A DNA stretch of 64,000 nucleotides from NCBI RefSeq assembly GCF_031457955.1, contig NZ_JAVDXN010000004.1, forward strand, positions 310,001 through 374,000. Reading direction: 5' to 3'. The stretch comes from Mixta sp031457955. GTDB lineage: Bacteria > Pseudomonadota > Gammaproteobacteria > Enterobacterales > Enterobacteriaceae. Under the pieces are notes generated by a model. That model made no database searches, was not told the origin of the DNA, and saw nothing but the letters and a program-made list of their open reading frames with translations. This document shows, one piece after another, positions 53,714-63,063 of the stretch. The position numbers and the translations under genes were made by a program. The number at the start of each line of letters is the position of its first letter. The stretch's first letter is position 1.

Positions 53714-55642
53714 TTAGCTGACCTGGCGTAGCGGACGGGCTTCGCGCCAGTAGCCGATTAACGTCAGATAATTATTTTTTACCTGTTCGATCAGCTGGCT
53801 GTCATTCAGTTCACCCTGTAACCACTGACGTGACGGCTGGCCGAAAATAGTGCGTCCCACGGCGAAACCTTTCACCCAGGGAGCCTGTGCGGCATCGCGG
53901 AAACCCGCTTTCAGCTTATCTTCCGGCGCATCCAGCCCCAGCAATAAAATGCCCCGGCACCAGGGATCGTGTTGCTCAATAATAGCACCCAGCGCCTGCC
54001 AGCTTTTCAGCGACAGCGGCGGCAGTTTCCACCAGTCGGGCTGTACGCCAAGGTGATAGAAATGCTCAACAATATCAAGATAGTAACTTTCCTGACGATC
54101 CGGATTCTCCTCCGGAAGGATCACTTCCAGCAGCAGTTCGTGGCCCGATTTATTACAGCCGCGCCAGACATCAAGAACCAGCGCATCCTGCTGCGCGCGC
54201 AGTTCTGTCTTATCGTGCGGATGATAAAAGACCAGACATTTCACCACATGCTCCTGTGGCCAATCGATAAGCTGCGAGCCAATATTGCCATGTTCAAGGC
54301 GCAGCGGACGCGAGCCAGGCATTTCAATTGGTCGCCCGATCCACCAGCCTTTACCGGTAATCGCGTTGAGCGCCTGCTGCCCGTAGGTGGTATCGGCCAA
54401 AATGCCGCTGTGATTTTCTAAGCCAGCCTCGCTCGCTGCCGCTTCAGCCGCCTGTAGCAACAGCATTTTTAACTGCGGAATACGGGACGGATCGGCACCG
54501 GCATCCTGAGCCATATCAAACAGCTGTTTGCGATGGTCAAACGCAAACACGCAAAGCTCCTGCCACTGCTGTTTGCGGGTGGTGACCCGATGCAAGTGAT
54601 TAAGGCGTACATCGCGGTCGGGGCGCTTCACGTCGTTATCCCGACTGAGATAATCATCCAGCTCCGCTTTGGTCGGCATCGCTGGCGCACAACCATGACG
54701 TGACACGACCAGCGCGCCACAGGCGTTGGCATAGCGACACGCCTGCTGCCAGCCTTCATCATTCAGCCAGCCGCGTAGCAGGCCGGACATAAAGGCATCG
54801 CCCGCGCCCAGCACGTTTAATACTTCCACACGTACGCCGCTTTGCAACGTGGTTTGCTCCCAGCTATCAGGAATATCGCCTTCAAAAACCACGCAGCCTA
54901 ATGGGCCACGTTTGCATACCAGCGTCGCTTTGCTGGCCTGACGTACCGCTTTCAAGGCCGTCAGCGTATCGGTGCTGCCACCGGCGATATGGAATTCCTC
55001 TTCTGTGCCCACAATCAAATCAAAATAGTGCAGCACTTCCTGCAGCTGTTGAGTAACGTGTCCTGACTCAATAAAACGGGTTTCCCCATCGCCTAATGAG
55101 GTCAATCCCCACAGCACCGGACGATAATCGATATCCAGCGCGGTACGCAGCCCGTGCCGCCGGGCAATCTCCAGCGCCTTTAATACCGCTGCGCGCGTGT
55201 CGGGATGGGAAAGATGTGTACCGGTGACCGCCACCGCGCGGGCAGAAGCGATATAGTTTTCATCGATATCCTGCGGCGTCAGGCCCATATCCGCACAGTT
55301 ATCGCGATAAAAAATCAGAGGAAAAGTATCTTCATCTTTAATGCCCAATATCACTAACCCGGTTAAACGGTGCTTATCGGTAATTAAAAATTCGGTATCG
55401 ACGCCTACGCGCTGCAGTGTTTCACGCAGGAAGCGGCCATTATGTTCGTCGCCAACGCGCGCCAGCATCGCTGATTTCAGGCCCTGAATCGCGGTGCCGT
55501 AAGCGACATTACCGGAGGAGCCGCCAAGGTATTTGGCAAAGGTGCTGATATCTTCCAGGCGCGCACCGATTTGCTGACCATAAAGGTCAACGGCAATACG
55601 GCCAATACAAATCACATCAAGCCGCTTCTGTTGTGTACTCAT
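53714..55642 (-). CDS. iolC: Bifunctional 5-dehydro-2-deoxygluconokinase / DUF2090 aldolase-like fusion
   Basis: 642 residues from the ATG at 55642 (MSTQQKRLDVICIGRIAVDLYG). Residues 1-330 are a PfkB kinase: GGSSGNVAYGTA, and the ATP/catalytic motif VLNVLGAGDAFMSGLLRG with the catalytic Asp. Residues about 345-640 are a DUF2090 domain (VFAFDHRKQLFDMA, VKCLVFYHPHD, FAVGRTIF), regarded as the IolJ-type aldolase. The fusion would phosphorylate 5-dehydro-2-deoxygluconate and cleave it to dihydroxyacetone phosphate and malonate semialdehyde. Such fusions are the normal form in proteobacteria. Divergent from iolD. Confidence 0.94.
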   Translation of the reverse strand: MSTQQKRLDVICIGRIAVDLYGQQIGARLEDISTFAKYLGGSSGNVAYGTAIQGLKSAMLARVGDEHNGRFLRETLQRVGVDTEFLITDKHRLTGLVILGIKDEDTFPLIFYRDNCADMGLTPQDIDENYIASARAVAVTGTHLSHPDTRAAVLKALEIARRHGLRTALDIDYRPVLWGLTSLGDGETRFIESGHVTQQLQEVLHYFDLIVGTEEEFHIAGGSTDTLTALKAVRQASKATLVCKRGPLGCVVFEGDIPDSWEQTTLQSGVRVEVLNVLGAGDAFMSGLLRGWLNDEGWQQACRYANACGALVVSRHGCAPAMPTKAELDDYLSRDNDVKRPDRDVRLNHLHRVTTRKQQWQELCVFAFDHRKQLFDMAQDAGADPSRIPQLKMLLLQAAEAAASEAGLENHSGILADTTYGQQALNAITGKGWWIGRPIEMPGSRPLRLEHGNIGSQLIDWPQEHVVKCLVFYHPHDKTELRAQQDALVLDVWRGCNKSGHELLLEVILPEENPDRQESYYLDIVEHFYHLGVQPDWWKLPPLSLKSWQALGAIIEQHDPWCRGILLLGLDAPEDKLKAGFRDAAQAPWVKGFAVGRTIFGQPSRQWLQGELNDSQLIEQVKNNYLTLIGYWREARPLRQVS

Positions 55643-56061
55643 ACCTGTTGTTTCCTTCTGTGATAAGTCGTCACTGTCGAGCATCTCCAGAAATTTTGCG
55701 GGAAAACTCGAAAATCCGATCGCACCGGATCAACTGTGCTGGCAGTATGAGGAATGAATATTCCAAAAACAACATGAAATGAAATTAATGGCCCAAAAAT
55801 GTGAGGCGGGTAAAAATCTTTCTGATTCCTCATCATAACAAAAGCTGAGGCGACTGGCGGGTAAATGCGAAATTTCTACCGTTTTATCACCAATATTGAA
55901 TCATTTACGCCTGTGAATAAATGAAACGGAATAACTATTTTTTTCGCTCCCGCTATTTCTCGTTTCACCTGCTGCCGCTGGCAGGTCGCCTGCCGGGCTG
56001 GTTGAACCCATTATTTGATCTCTCTCGCAAAATGAAATGTTTCTTCTGTAATCGTATTTTA
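55643..56061. promoter_or_regulatory. Divergent iolC-iolD control region with palindrome
   Basis: Large non-coding gap, AT-rich. At 55751-55764 it holds GGAATGAATATTCC (GGAAT arms), which fits the GGAA-N6-TTCC motif published for rhizobial IolR. On the minus strand this lies in the spacer between possible -35 TTGTTT and -10 CATACT of iolC. ATGAAATGAAAT (55773-55784) and ATGAAATGTTTC (near 56034) repeat the TGAAA word. Confidence 0.55.
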
Positions 56062-56084
56062 TGAAAAAAATATTTGTTTATAAT
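56062..56084 (+). promoter_or_regulatory. iolD promoter with candidate IolR half-palindrome
   Basis: TGAAA-AAAATA-TTTGT (56062-56077) is followed by a perfect TATAAT at 56079-56084. The TGAAA to TATAAT distance is 17 bases, the same as at iolA. The right arm is degenerate (TTTGT for TTTCA). Confidence 0.55.
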
Positions 56085-56194
56085 CGCCTCACGTTTCACT
56101 CATAAGCCGTCAGGCGGCGGTGGTTTTGGCCGTCGACATACGCGAATCACGGCGCGCCCTGTTAACGGTTCCGCCACGGGTAAAGGATAAGCAA

Positions 56195-58135
56195 ATGGGC
56201 AAGATCAGATTAACCACGGCACAGGCGCTGGTGAAATTCCTTGATAATCAGTACCTCTCTGTTGATGGCGTGGAAACCAAATTTGTTAAAGGTATCTTTG
56301 CTATTTTCGGCCATGGCAATGTGCTGGGTCTTGGCCAGGCGCTGGAGCAGGACAATGGCGATCTGGTGGTGCATCAGGGTCGTAACGAGCAAGGTATGGC
56401 ACATGCCGCTACCGGGTACGCCAAGCAAAAATTGCGTCGGGAAATCATCGCCTGTACCTCTTCCGTCGGTCCCGGCGCAGCCAATATGATCACTGCCGCA
56501 GCGACGGCAACGGCTAACCGCATCCCGCTGCTGCTGCTGCCTGGCGATGTATTCGCCACGCGCCAGCCCGATCCGGTGCTACAGCAAATTGAGCAGAGCC
56601 ACGATCTAAGCCTGAGCACCAATGATGCCTTCCGCGCCGTCAGTAAATACTGGGATCGCGTCAGTCGCCCTGAGCAGCTGATGACCGCCTGTATTAATGC
56701 CATGCGCGTCTTAACCGATCCAGCGGAAACGGGGGCGGTAACGCTGTCGCTGCCGCAGGATGTGCAGGGCGAAGCCTGGGATTATCCCGACTATTTCTTC
56801 CAGAAACGTGTGCATCGCTTAGACCGTCGTCCCGCCACTGAAGCGCAGCTACAGGATGCGCTGGCGCTACTGGCGCATAAGCGTAAGCCGTTGATCGTCT
56901 GTGGCGGCGGCGTGAAATATTCCGGCGCGGGCGAAGCGCTGCGCCAGTTTGCTGAACAGCATCAGATTCCTTTTGCAGAAACGCAGGCGGGCAAAGGCAC
57001 CCTGGTTTCCGATCATCCGTTGAACGTGGGCGGCGTCGGCGAAACGGGTTGTCTGGCAGCGAATCTGCTGGCGAAAGAGGCCGATCTGGTGATTGGCGTC
57101 GGCACGCGCTATACCGATTTCACCACCGCATCGAAATGGATATTCCAGCATCCTGAGGTCAGCTTCCTTAATATTAACGTCAGCAATTTCGATGCCTGGA
57201 AACTGGATGGCGTTCAGGTGGTTGCTGATGCGCGCGAAGCCTTAACCATGCTGAATGAACGCCTGATTGCACAAGGTTTCAGCAGCGGGTGGGGCGCGAA
57301 AATCGAGCAGGCGCAAAGCAAGCTGCTAAAGGAAACGCAACGCGTTTATCAGGTGGCATACAGCGAAGAAAACTTTGTGCCGGAAATTGATGACAGCATC
57401 GATCGCGAGGCGCTGTTTGCCGAATTCAATCGCCTGACCGGCTCCTTTCTGACCCAGAGCAGCGTGTTGGGCACGTTGAATGAGCAATTGCCAGAAGATG
57501 CCGTGATTGTCGCGGCAGCGGGCAGTCTGCCAGGCGATCTGCAACGCGTATGGCGCACCAAAGCGGCGAACGGCTATCACGTTGAATATGGCTACTCCTG
57601 CATGGGCTATGAAATCAGTGCTGCGCTCGGCGTTAAGCTGGCTGAACCGCAGCGCGAAGTCTACGCGCTGGTCGGTGACGGCTCTTTTATGATGCTGCAT
57701 TCCGAGCTGGTGACCTCCATTCAGGAGAAGGCCAAAATCAACGTGGTGCTGTTCGACAATATGACCAACGGCTGTATCAACAACCTTCAGCTGGAACATG
57801 GTATGGACAGTTTTACCACCGAGTTTCGTTTTCGCGATCGCGAGAGCGGCAAGCTGGATGGCGGCTTTATCCCGGTTGATTTCGCCGCCATCGCCGCCGG
57901 TTACGGCTGTAAAACCTGGCGCGTGACCACGCTGGAAGAATTAAGCCATGCGCTGGAAGCGGCGCGTAAAGAAACCGTATCAACCCTGATTGACGTGAAA
58001 GTTTTGCCCAAAACCATGGTGCATAAGTATTTCAGCTGGTGGCATGTCGGCGGCGCGCAGGTTTCGACCTCAGAGCGCATCGATGCCGTGGCTAAGATGC
58101 TGAACGAGCATGTCGAGCAGGCGCGTAAATATTAA
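56195..58135 (+). CDS. iolD: 3D-(3,5/4)-trihydroxycyclohexane-1,2-dione acylhydrolase (ThDP-dependent)
   Basis: 646 residues from the ATG at 56195, preceded by AAAGGATAA; the upstream part of the open frame is not conserved. Three-domain ThDP enzyme: FAIFGHGNVLGLGQAL and RNEQGMAHAATGYAKQ (pyrimidine domain, catalytic Glu), SSVGPGAANM, and the diphosphate motif VGDGSFMMLHSELVTSIQEK-A ending in NNLQ. It opens the ring of the dione to 5-deoxy-glucuronate. First gene of iolDGHE. Confidence 0.97.
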   Translation: MGKIRLTTAQALVKFLDNQYLSVDGVETKFVKGIFAIFGHGNVLGLGQALEQDNGDLVVHQGRNEQGMAHAATGYAKQKLRREIIACTSSVGPGAANMITAAATATANRIPLLLLPGDVFATRQPDPVLQQIEQSHDLSLSTNDAFRAVSKYWDRVSRPEQLMTACINAMRVLTDPAETGAVTLSLPQDVQGEAWDYPDYFFQKRVHRLDRRPATEAQLQDALALLAHKRKPLIVCGGGVKYSGAGEALRQFAEQHQIPFAETQAGKGTLVSDHPLNVGGVGETGCLAANLLAKEADLVIGVGTRYTDFTTASKWIFQHPEVSFLNINVSNFDAWKLDGVQVVADAREALTMLNERLIAQGFSSGWGAKIEQAQSKLLKETQRVYQVAYSEENFVPEIDDSIDREALFAEFNRLTGSFLTQSSVLGTLNEQLPEDAVIVAAAGSLPGDLQRVWRTKAANGYHVEYGYSCMGYEISAALGVKLAEPQREVYALVGDGSFMMLHSELVTSIQEKAKINVVLFDNMTNGCINNLQLEHGMDSFTTEFRFRDRESGKLDGGFIPVDFAAIAAGYGCKTWRVTTLEELSHALEAARKETVSTLIDVKVLPKTMVHKYFSWWHVGGAQVSTSERIDAVAKMLNEHVEQARKY

Positions 58136-58173
58136 TACTAATAATTCTTAATTATCTGACATCTACCCTGACA

Positions 58174-58205
58174 GCGAATCCTGCCGGCCAGGCTGGCGGG
58201 TTCGC
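58174..58205 (+). other. Intercistronic hairpin between iolD and iolG
   Basis: GCGAATCCTGCC pairs with GGCGGGTTCGC around a 9-base loop (one mismatch, one bulge). No T-run; probably an mRNA-stabilising or processing stem rather than a terminator. Confidence 0.55.
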
Positions 58206-58230
58206 GCTTACCCTGAATTCTGGAGACATC

Positions 58231-59247
58231 ATGACTCTGAAACTTGGCGTTATCGGCACCGGCGCAATCGGCCAGGAACATATTCGTCGCTGCAGCAAAG
58301 TGCTGCAGGGCGCTACCGTAGTAGCCGTCTCTGATATTAACCTTGAAAGCGCAAAAGCGGCACTGACGCGTCTTGGCCTGCAGGCGGAAGTGTATGCCAA
58401 TGGTCATGACGTGGTGAAAGCGTCAGACGTCGACGCGGTGCTGGTAACCTCATGGGATCCGACCCATGAAGAATACACGCTGGCTGCTATTGCCGCGGGC
58501 AAGCCGGTTTTCTGTGAAAAACCGTTAGCGATGACCGCTGAAGGCTGCCGTCGCGTTGTCGATGCCGAAATCAAATTCGGCAAACGCCTGGTGCAGGTGG
58601 GTTTTATGCGTCCTTACGATGTGGGCTACCGCGCGCTGAAAAAAGTGATTACCGACGGCGGGATCGGCGAGCCGCTAATGCTGCATTGCGCGCACCGCAA
58701 CCCAGCGGTGCCGGAGAGCTATACCACCGATATGGCGATTACCAGCACGCTAATCCATGAACTGGATGTGCTGCGCTGGCTGACCAACGATGACTATAAA
58801 ACCGTGCAGGTAGTTTTCCCGCGTGTAACCTCAAAAAGTCATGCTCGCCTGAAAGATCCGCAAATTGTCCTGTTTGAAACCCAGAAGGGTATCCGCATCG
58901 ATGTAGAGATCTTTGTTAACTGCGCCTACGGCTACGATATTCAGTGCGAAGTCGTGGGCGAAGAGGGCGTTGCTAAACTGCCGGAACCTTCAGCAGTACA
59001 GATGCGTAAAAGTGCCCAGCTTTCTACTTCCATTCTTACCGACTGGAAAGACCGCTTTATCGATGCCTACGACGTCGAGCTGCAGGCCTTTATTAATGAT
59101 GTCAGCAACGGCACCCTGACCGGCCCGTCAGCGTGGGACGGCTATGCGGCTTCGGTCGCTGCCGATGCCTGCCTTAAGGCGCAGGAAAGCGGCGCGATTG
59201 AGCCGGTTGAGCTGCCGCCTCGTCCGGCTTTTTACGACAAGGTTTAA
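58231..59247 (+). CDS. iolG: Myo-inositol 2-dehydrogenase
   Basis: 338 residues with CTGGAGA before the ATG. GFO/IDH/MocA family: nucleotide motif LGVIGTGAIGQEHIRR, catalytic EKPLAMTAEGC block and AITSTLIHELDVLRWL with the active-site Asp/His. It oxidises myo-inositol to 2-keto-myo-inositol with NAD, the entry step of the pathway. Confidence 0.96.
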   Translation: MTLKLGVIGTGAIGQEHIRRCSKVLQGATVVAVSDINLESAKAALTRLGLQAEVYANGHDVVKASDVDAVLVTSWDPTHEEYTLAAIAAGKPVFCEKPLAMTAEGCRRVVDAEIKFGKRLVQVGFMRPYDVGYRALKKVITDGGIGEPLMLHCAHRNPAVPESYTTDMAITSTLIHELDVLRWLTNDDYKTVQVVFPRVTSKSHARLKDPQIVLFETQKGIRIDVEIFVNCAYGYDIQCEVVGEEGVAKLPEPSAVQMRKSAQLSTSILTDWKDRFIDAYDVELQAFINDVSNGTLTGPSAWDGYAASVAADACLKAQESGAIEPVELPPRPAFYDKV

Positions 59248-59255
59248 TTCCCCGT

Positions 59256-59279
59256 CTCTTCCCGCTCCGGCGGGAAGAG
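59256..59279 (+). other. Intercistronic hairpin between iolG and iolH
   Basis: Perfect 10-bp stem CTCTTCCCGC / GCGGGAAGAG with a TCCG tetraloop and no T-run. The stable tetraloop suggests a 3'-exonuclease barrier between cistrons. Confidence 0.65.
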
Positions 59280-59314
59280 CGCGCATCATGCACTGAGCAA
59301 TCAGGGAGAAGGTT

Positions 59315-60199
59315 ATGAAGATCGCGTTCGATGTAGATGTCATTAAAGATTTAGGCATCACAAAGATGGTTCATCAGGTGGCGGACTGGGGATACAAATA
59401 TATTGAGCAGTCGCCGCATCCACAGATTAATCCCTTTTATAAGCACCCGAAGGCCAGTCGGGAGATCATGACGGAATACAAAAACGCGCTGAAAGCCACC
59501 GGCGTGGAGATCTCTTCATTTATTGTGGTTTATCGCTGGTCTGGCCCGGATGAGCTGCGTCGCCAGGCAGCGGTCAAAAACTGGAAACGCATGATCGAGA
59601 TTGCGGTTGAGATGGGCGTGCAGGTGATCAATACCGAGCTGTCTGGTAACCCGAACGAGCCGGAAATTTGTGAAGAGATGTTCTATCGCTCAATGGAAGA
59701 GCTGCTGCCGATCGTAGAGCGCGAAGGCATCCGCCTTGAAATCCAGTCCCATCCCTGGGACTTCTGCGAGCGCAACAATGAAACCGCCGATATCGTGAAA
59801 TCGTTCCGCAGCGAGAACGTGAAGTATGTTTACAGCGTGCCGCACACCTTTTTCTATGACAACGGCAAAGGCGATGTGAAAAGCATGCTGGAGTACGTTG
59901 GCGATGACCTTTCGCACGTGCTGATTGCCGATACCATGAACCACACCAGGCACTGCCGCTATATCGTCAACCCGCCAGGCGTTGATGCCGCAGTGCATCA
60001 GCATGTCGGCGTGGGCGAAGGCGAGGTGGATTTCACTACGCTGTTTAAGACCCTGCGCGAAATGGATTTTGCCCGCCGCAGTTGGCAAGTCGGCGGCGAA
60101 TCGATCATTACCTCAGCGCTGTTTGGCTACCCGGAAAAGATGAAATACCAGGCGGTTGAGACACGTGAACTGATTGAGCGTGAGCTGCTGGGCAAATAA
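59315..60199 (+). CDS. iolH: IolH-like sugar phosphate isomerase/epimerase family protein
   Basis: 294 residues, AGGGAGAAGG before the ATG. TIM barrel of the AP-endonuclease-2 family with metal-site candidates in QVINTELSG, LEIQSHPWDF, YVYSVPHTFFYD and VLIADTMNHTRH. Similar to IolH, whose exact step in inositol catabolism is not firmly established. Lies between iolG and iolE in the operon. Confidence 0.82.
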   Translation: MKIAFDVDVIKDLGITKMVHQVADWGYKYIEQSPHPQINPFYKHPKASREIMTEYKNALKATGVEISSFIVVYRWSGPDELRRQAAVKNWKRMIEIAVEMGVQVINTELSGNPNEPEICEEMFYRSMEELLPIVEREGIRLEIQSHPWDFCERNNETADIVKSFRSENVKYVYSVPHTFFYDNGKGDVKSMLEYVGDDLSHVLIADTMNHTRHCRYIVNPPGVDAAVHQHVGVGEGEVDFTTLFKTLREMDFARRSWQVGGESIITSALFGYPEKMKYQAVETRELIERELLGK

Positions 60200-60268
60200 G
60201 GTGGTTAGCTCTGCCGGAGCCTGACCGCGTGACGGCCAACGACCGTCGTATCGAACAGAGAATTCATC

Positions 60269-61165
60269 ATGAATAAAGATCACGTAAAACTGGCGATCGC
60301 GCCGATTGGCTGGACCAACGACGATATGCCAGAGCTGGGGAAAGAGAACACTTTTCAGCAAACCGTAAGTGAAATGGCACTGGCTGGTTTTAGCGGTAGC
60401 GAGGTCGGCAGCAAATATCCGCGCGATCCAGCGGTGCTGAAGCCGATGCTGGAGATTCGCGGCATTCAGATCTGTAACGCCTGGTTCAGCACGTTTTTCG
60501 CTAACGGCGAAAAGGCGAAAACCATTGATGAGTTCATTAATCATATGAACTTCCTGCACGCGATGGGCGCGAAAGTGATTGGCTGCTCTGAGCAGAGCAA
60601 AAGTATTCAGGGCACTTCACTGGCGGTATTCGAGCAGAAACCGATATTTACTGATGAAGAGTGGCGCTTAACCGCAGAAGGTTATAACGAACTGGCGAAA
60701 ATTGCGGCGGAAAAAGGTATGCAGGTTTGCCTGCATCATCATATGGGCACCGGCATTCAGACGCCAGCTGAAATTGACCGTTTCCTGGAATTAACCAACG
60801 ATGACGTCTGGTTGTTGTACGATACCGGCCATCTTTACTACTCAGAAAACAGTGAGCAGGCGATGCTGGCAGTACTGGAGAAACATCTGTCACGCATTAA
60901 TCATGTTCACCTGAAAGACGTACGTGATGAGGTTGTCGAGGAGGTGCGCAAGCAACGGCTTTCTTTCCTTGATGGTGTGAAGCGCGGCACCTTTACCGTG
61001 CCCGGCGATGGTGTAATCGACTTCAAACCGGTGTTTAAGATGCTGGACGAAGCAGGCTACCGCGGTTGGATGGTAGTAGAAGCGGAGCAGGATCCGGCAC
61101 TGGCAAATCCGTTTGAATATGCGGTAAAAGCACGTAGATATATTCGCGAGACCGCCGGGATTTAA
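60269..61165 (+). CDS. iolE: Myo-inosose-2 dehydratase
   Basis: 298 residues; family start VKLAIAPIGWTNDDMPELG and blocks FSGSEVGSKYPRDPAVL, VCLHHHMGTGIQTP, LLYDTGHLYY and INHVHLKDVR with the metal ligands of the barrel. It dehydrates 2-keto-myo-inositol to the trihydroxycyclohexane-dione used by IolD. The ribosome site is weak (CAGAGAA). Last iol gene before the Rpn-family gene; no clear terminator follows. Confidence 0.96.
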   Translation: MNKDHVKLAIAPIGWTNDDMPELGKENTFQQTVSEMALAGFSGSEVGSKYPRDPAVLKPMLEIRGIQICNAWFSTFFANGEKAKTIDEFINHMNFLHAMGAKVIGCSEQSKSIQGTSLAVFEQKPIFTDEEWRLTAEGYNELAKIAAEKGMQVCLHHHMGTGIQTPAEIDRFLELTNDDVWLLYDTGHLYYSENSEQAMLAVLEKHLSRINHVHLKDVRDEVVEEVRKQRLSFLDGVKRGTFTVPGDGVIDFKPVFKMLDEAGYRGWMVVEAEQDPALANPFEYAVKARRYIRETAGI

Positions 61166-61236
61166 CGCCGTAAAAAAGACACGGTAAGGCAGTACTCGGG
61201 CAATAAAGCGATATAACGAAGGTAATGGGGAAGGGC

Positions 61237-62199
61237 ATGGCTAACAGGAAGGCGAACCGGATCCCAACCCCACACGATTTAACGTTTAAACAATTTTTGA
61301 CCCATCCCGATACCGCCCGGGATTTCATGCAACTGCATCTGCCTGCAGAACTTCAGGCTGCCTGTGACTTCAGTACCCTTAAACTGGAATCAGGCAGCTT
61401 TATTGAAGAAAACCTGCGACCTTACTTCAGCGACGTACTCTATAGCCTGAAAACCACGACCGGCGATAACGGCTATATCCATGTCCTCATTGAGCACCAG
61501 TCCACACCGGACAGGCATATGGCATTCCGGCTTCTGCGTTACGCGGTGGCCGCCATGCAACGTCATCTGGAAGCCGGGCATGATCACTTGCCGTTGGTGA
61601 TACCGATACTGTTCTATACGGGCAGGCGCAGTCCTTATCCCTGGTCAAATTGCTGGCTGGATGACTTTAGTAACCCAACGCTGGCACAAAAGCTCTTCAG
61701 CGGAAGTTTCCCGCTTGTTGATGTGACCGTCATATCTGATGATGAGATCATGGGCCACCGTAGTATGGCGGCACTCACACTACTGCAAAAACATATTTAT
61801 CGACGAGATCTGGCAGACCTGTTGGACAAACTGGCCATGCTATTAACGACAGAGTACATGTCAGGACAGCAGCTGGTTTCGCTGATAAACTACCTTGTAC
61901 AGGTGGGCGAAACTTCAGACGCAGAGACTTTTGTACGCAAACTGGCACAACGGGTGCCGCAGCATAAGGATGAACTGATGACCATCGCACAACAGCTTGA
62001 ACAGAAGGGCATCGAAAAGGGCATCGAAAAAGGCATCGAAAAGGGTATCCAGCTCGGTGAACAACGCGGGATTGAAAAAGGCGAGCGCGAAGCGACCTTT
62101 AAAATTGCCCGCACCATGTTGCAGAATGGCCTTGATTGCCATACCGTCATGAAAATGACCGGTCTTACCGAGGACGATTTGGCACAAATTCACCATTGA
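61237..62199 (+). CDS. Rpn-family recombination-promoting nuclease / putative transposase (PD-(D/E)XK)
   Basis: 320 residues from the ATG at 61237, where GAAGG is well placed; an in-frame ATG four codons earlier lacks spacing. The N-terminus is the family mark PHDLTFKQFLTHPDTARDFMQLHLP. Nuclease residues are likely the Asp in FSDVLYSLK and the Glu-x-Gln in VLIEHQSTPDRHMAFRLLRY. The C-terminal tail contains KGIEKGIEKGIEKGIQLGEQ, encoded by 12-bp direct repeats at 62005-62052. RpnA-E of E. coli increase RecA-independent recombination; such genes spread between genomes. It sits at the right edge of the inositol insertion. Confidence 0.92.
   Translation: MANRKANRIPTPHDLTFKQFLTHPDTARDFMQLHLPAELQAACDFSTLKLESGSFIEENLRPYFSDVLYSLKTTTGDNGYIHVLIEHQSTPDRHMAFRLLRYAVAAMQRHLEAGHDHLPLVIPILFYTGRRSPYPWSNCWLDDFSNPTLAQKLFSGSFPLVDVTVISDDEIMGHRSMAALTLLQKHIYRRDLADLLDKLAMLLTTEYMSGQQLVSLINYLVQVGETSDAETFVRKLAQRVPQHKDELMTIAQQLEQKGIEKGIEKGIEKGIQLGEQRGIEKGEREATFKIARTMLQNGLDCHTVMKMTGLTEDDLAQIHH
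62005..62052 (+). repeat. In-gene 12-bp tandem repeat
   Basis: AAGGGCATCGAA occurs three times in direct succession (third copy with one change) plus a degenerate fourth. Each unit encodes K-G-I-E, so copy changes keep the reading frame. Confidence 0.9.
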
Positions 62200-62298
62200 A
62201 ACCTTGATCAGCCACAGCGTGTAGAGAGCGTCGCCACCTCGGCTATATTGCCAGTCAGATAAACTATTTGTGAGTGGGCCTGCCTGAAACGGACGAAT

Positions 62299-62329
62299 AA
62301 AAACGCCGTCATTAGCTGACGGCGTTTTT
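62299..62329. terminator. Terminator between the Rpn gene and dcrB
   Basis: 13-bp stem AAAAACGCCGTCA / TGACGGCGTTTTT with loop TTAGC between convergent genes; T tracts on both strands make it bidirectional. Confidence 0.93.
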
Positions 62330-62348
62330 TATAGCAACGGTGTGCGGC

Positions 62349-62903
62349 TTATTTCAGCGTAATGGTATTAATGATGTTTTCAGCCTGCGTCTGCGCCTGC
62401 TGTTGATTATCAGCCGGTAAGGTAATTTGCAGCGTCAGCAACTTGCCTTCAGCTTTCGCTAATACCACGGAGGACCATGCTGTCTGGTTATTAGCGGAAA
62501 CCACCGTATCCAGCTGCTGCGCCGCTTCGCCTTTCAGGCTGATCGCCTTGTTAGTGACCACCTGAAGCTGAGGATCGCGGTTACGCTGCTGCTGCTCCAG
62601 GCGCTTAGCCAGCACGTCCAGCCCTTCATTGGTTGCATCGCCATCGATTACGATAATGGCGCGCTGGCCGCTTTCATCGGCGTAAACGTGCATGTTATTG
62701 GCCTGGGTGCCCAGCTTGCCGCTTTTATCCGACATGCCTGCGGGCAGGTTAAAGCTTAGCTTGCCATCCATTAATGATACAGTCTGCACTGAAGTGCTGG
62801 CGCTGGCGCCGTTATCGTCTGCGGTGGCCTTATCCTGCTGATCGCAAGCGGCCAGACCCACGACCAGTAAACCTATCCCAAGATATTTTGTAAGTTGACG
62901 CAT
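62349..62903 (-). CDS. dcrB: DcrB family lipoprotein
   Basis: 184 residues from the ATG at 62903 (MRQLTKYLGIGLLVVGLAAC). The signal ends in a lipobox LAAC with the lipidated Cys at residue 20. The mature part matches E. coli DcrB: SGKLGTQANNMHVYAD, RDPQLQVVTNKAI and ITLPADNQQQAQTQAENIIN. DcrB is an envelope protein needed for phage C1 and C6 infection and, with Lgt/YhcB-type envelope functions, lipoprotein maturation. In E. coli it is next to yhhQ and yhhS. Confidence 0.95.
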   Translation of the reverse strand: MRQLTKYLGIGLLVVGLAACDQQDKATADDNGASASTSVQTVSLMDGKLSFNLPAGMSDKSGKLGTQANNMHVYADESGQRAIIVIDGDATNEGLDVLAKRLEQQQRNRDPQLQVVTNKAISLKGEAAQQLDTVVSANNQTAWSSVVLAKAEGKLLTLQITLPADNQQQAQTQAENIINTITLK

Positions 62904-63063
62904 CAGGTTCCCTTTCTTTATTTGTCTGGCAATACAAAGCTTAATACAAGCTGAATCAGCGCTCAAAAGCAACTAAACGTATGTCACAGAATCTTGCCGT
63001 ACATAGGTTTTCTAAGACAACGCTGCATAACATCCAGTGTCAAAATTGCCATGGCCTATACGG

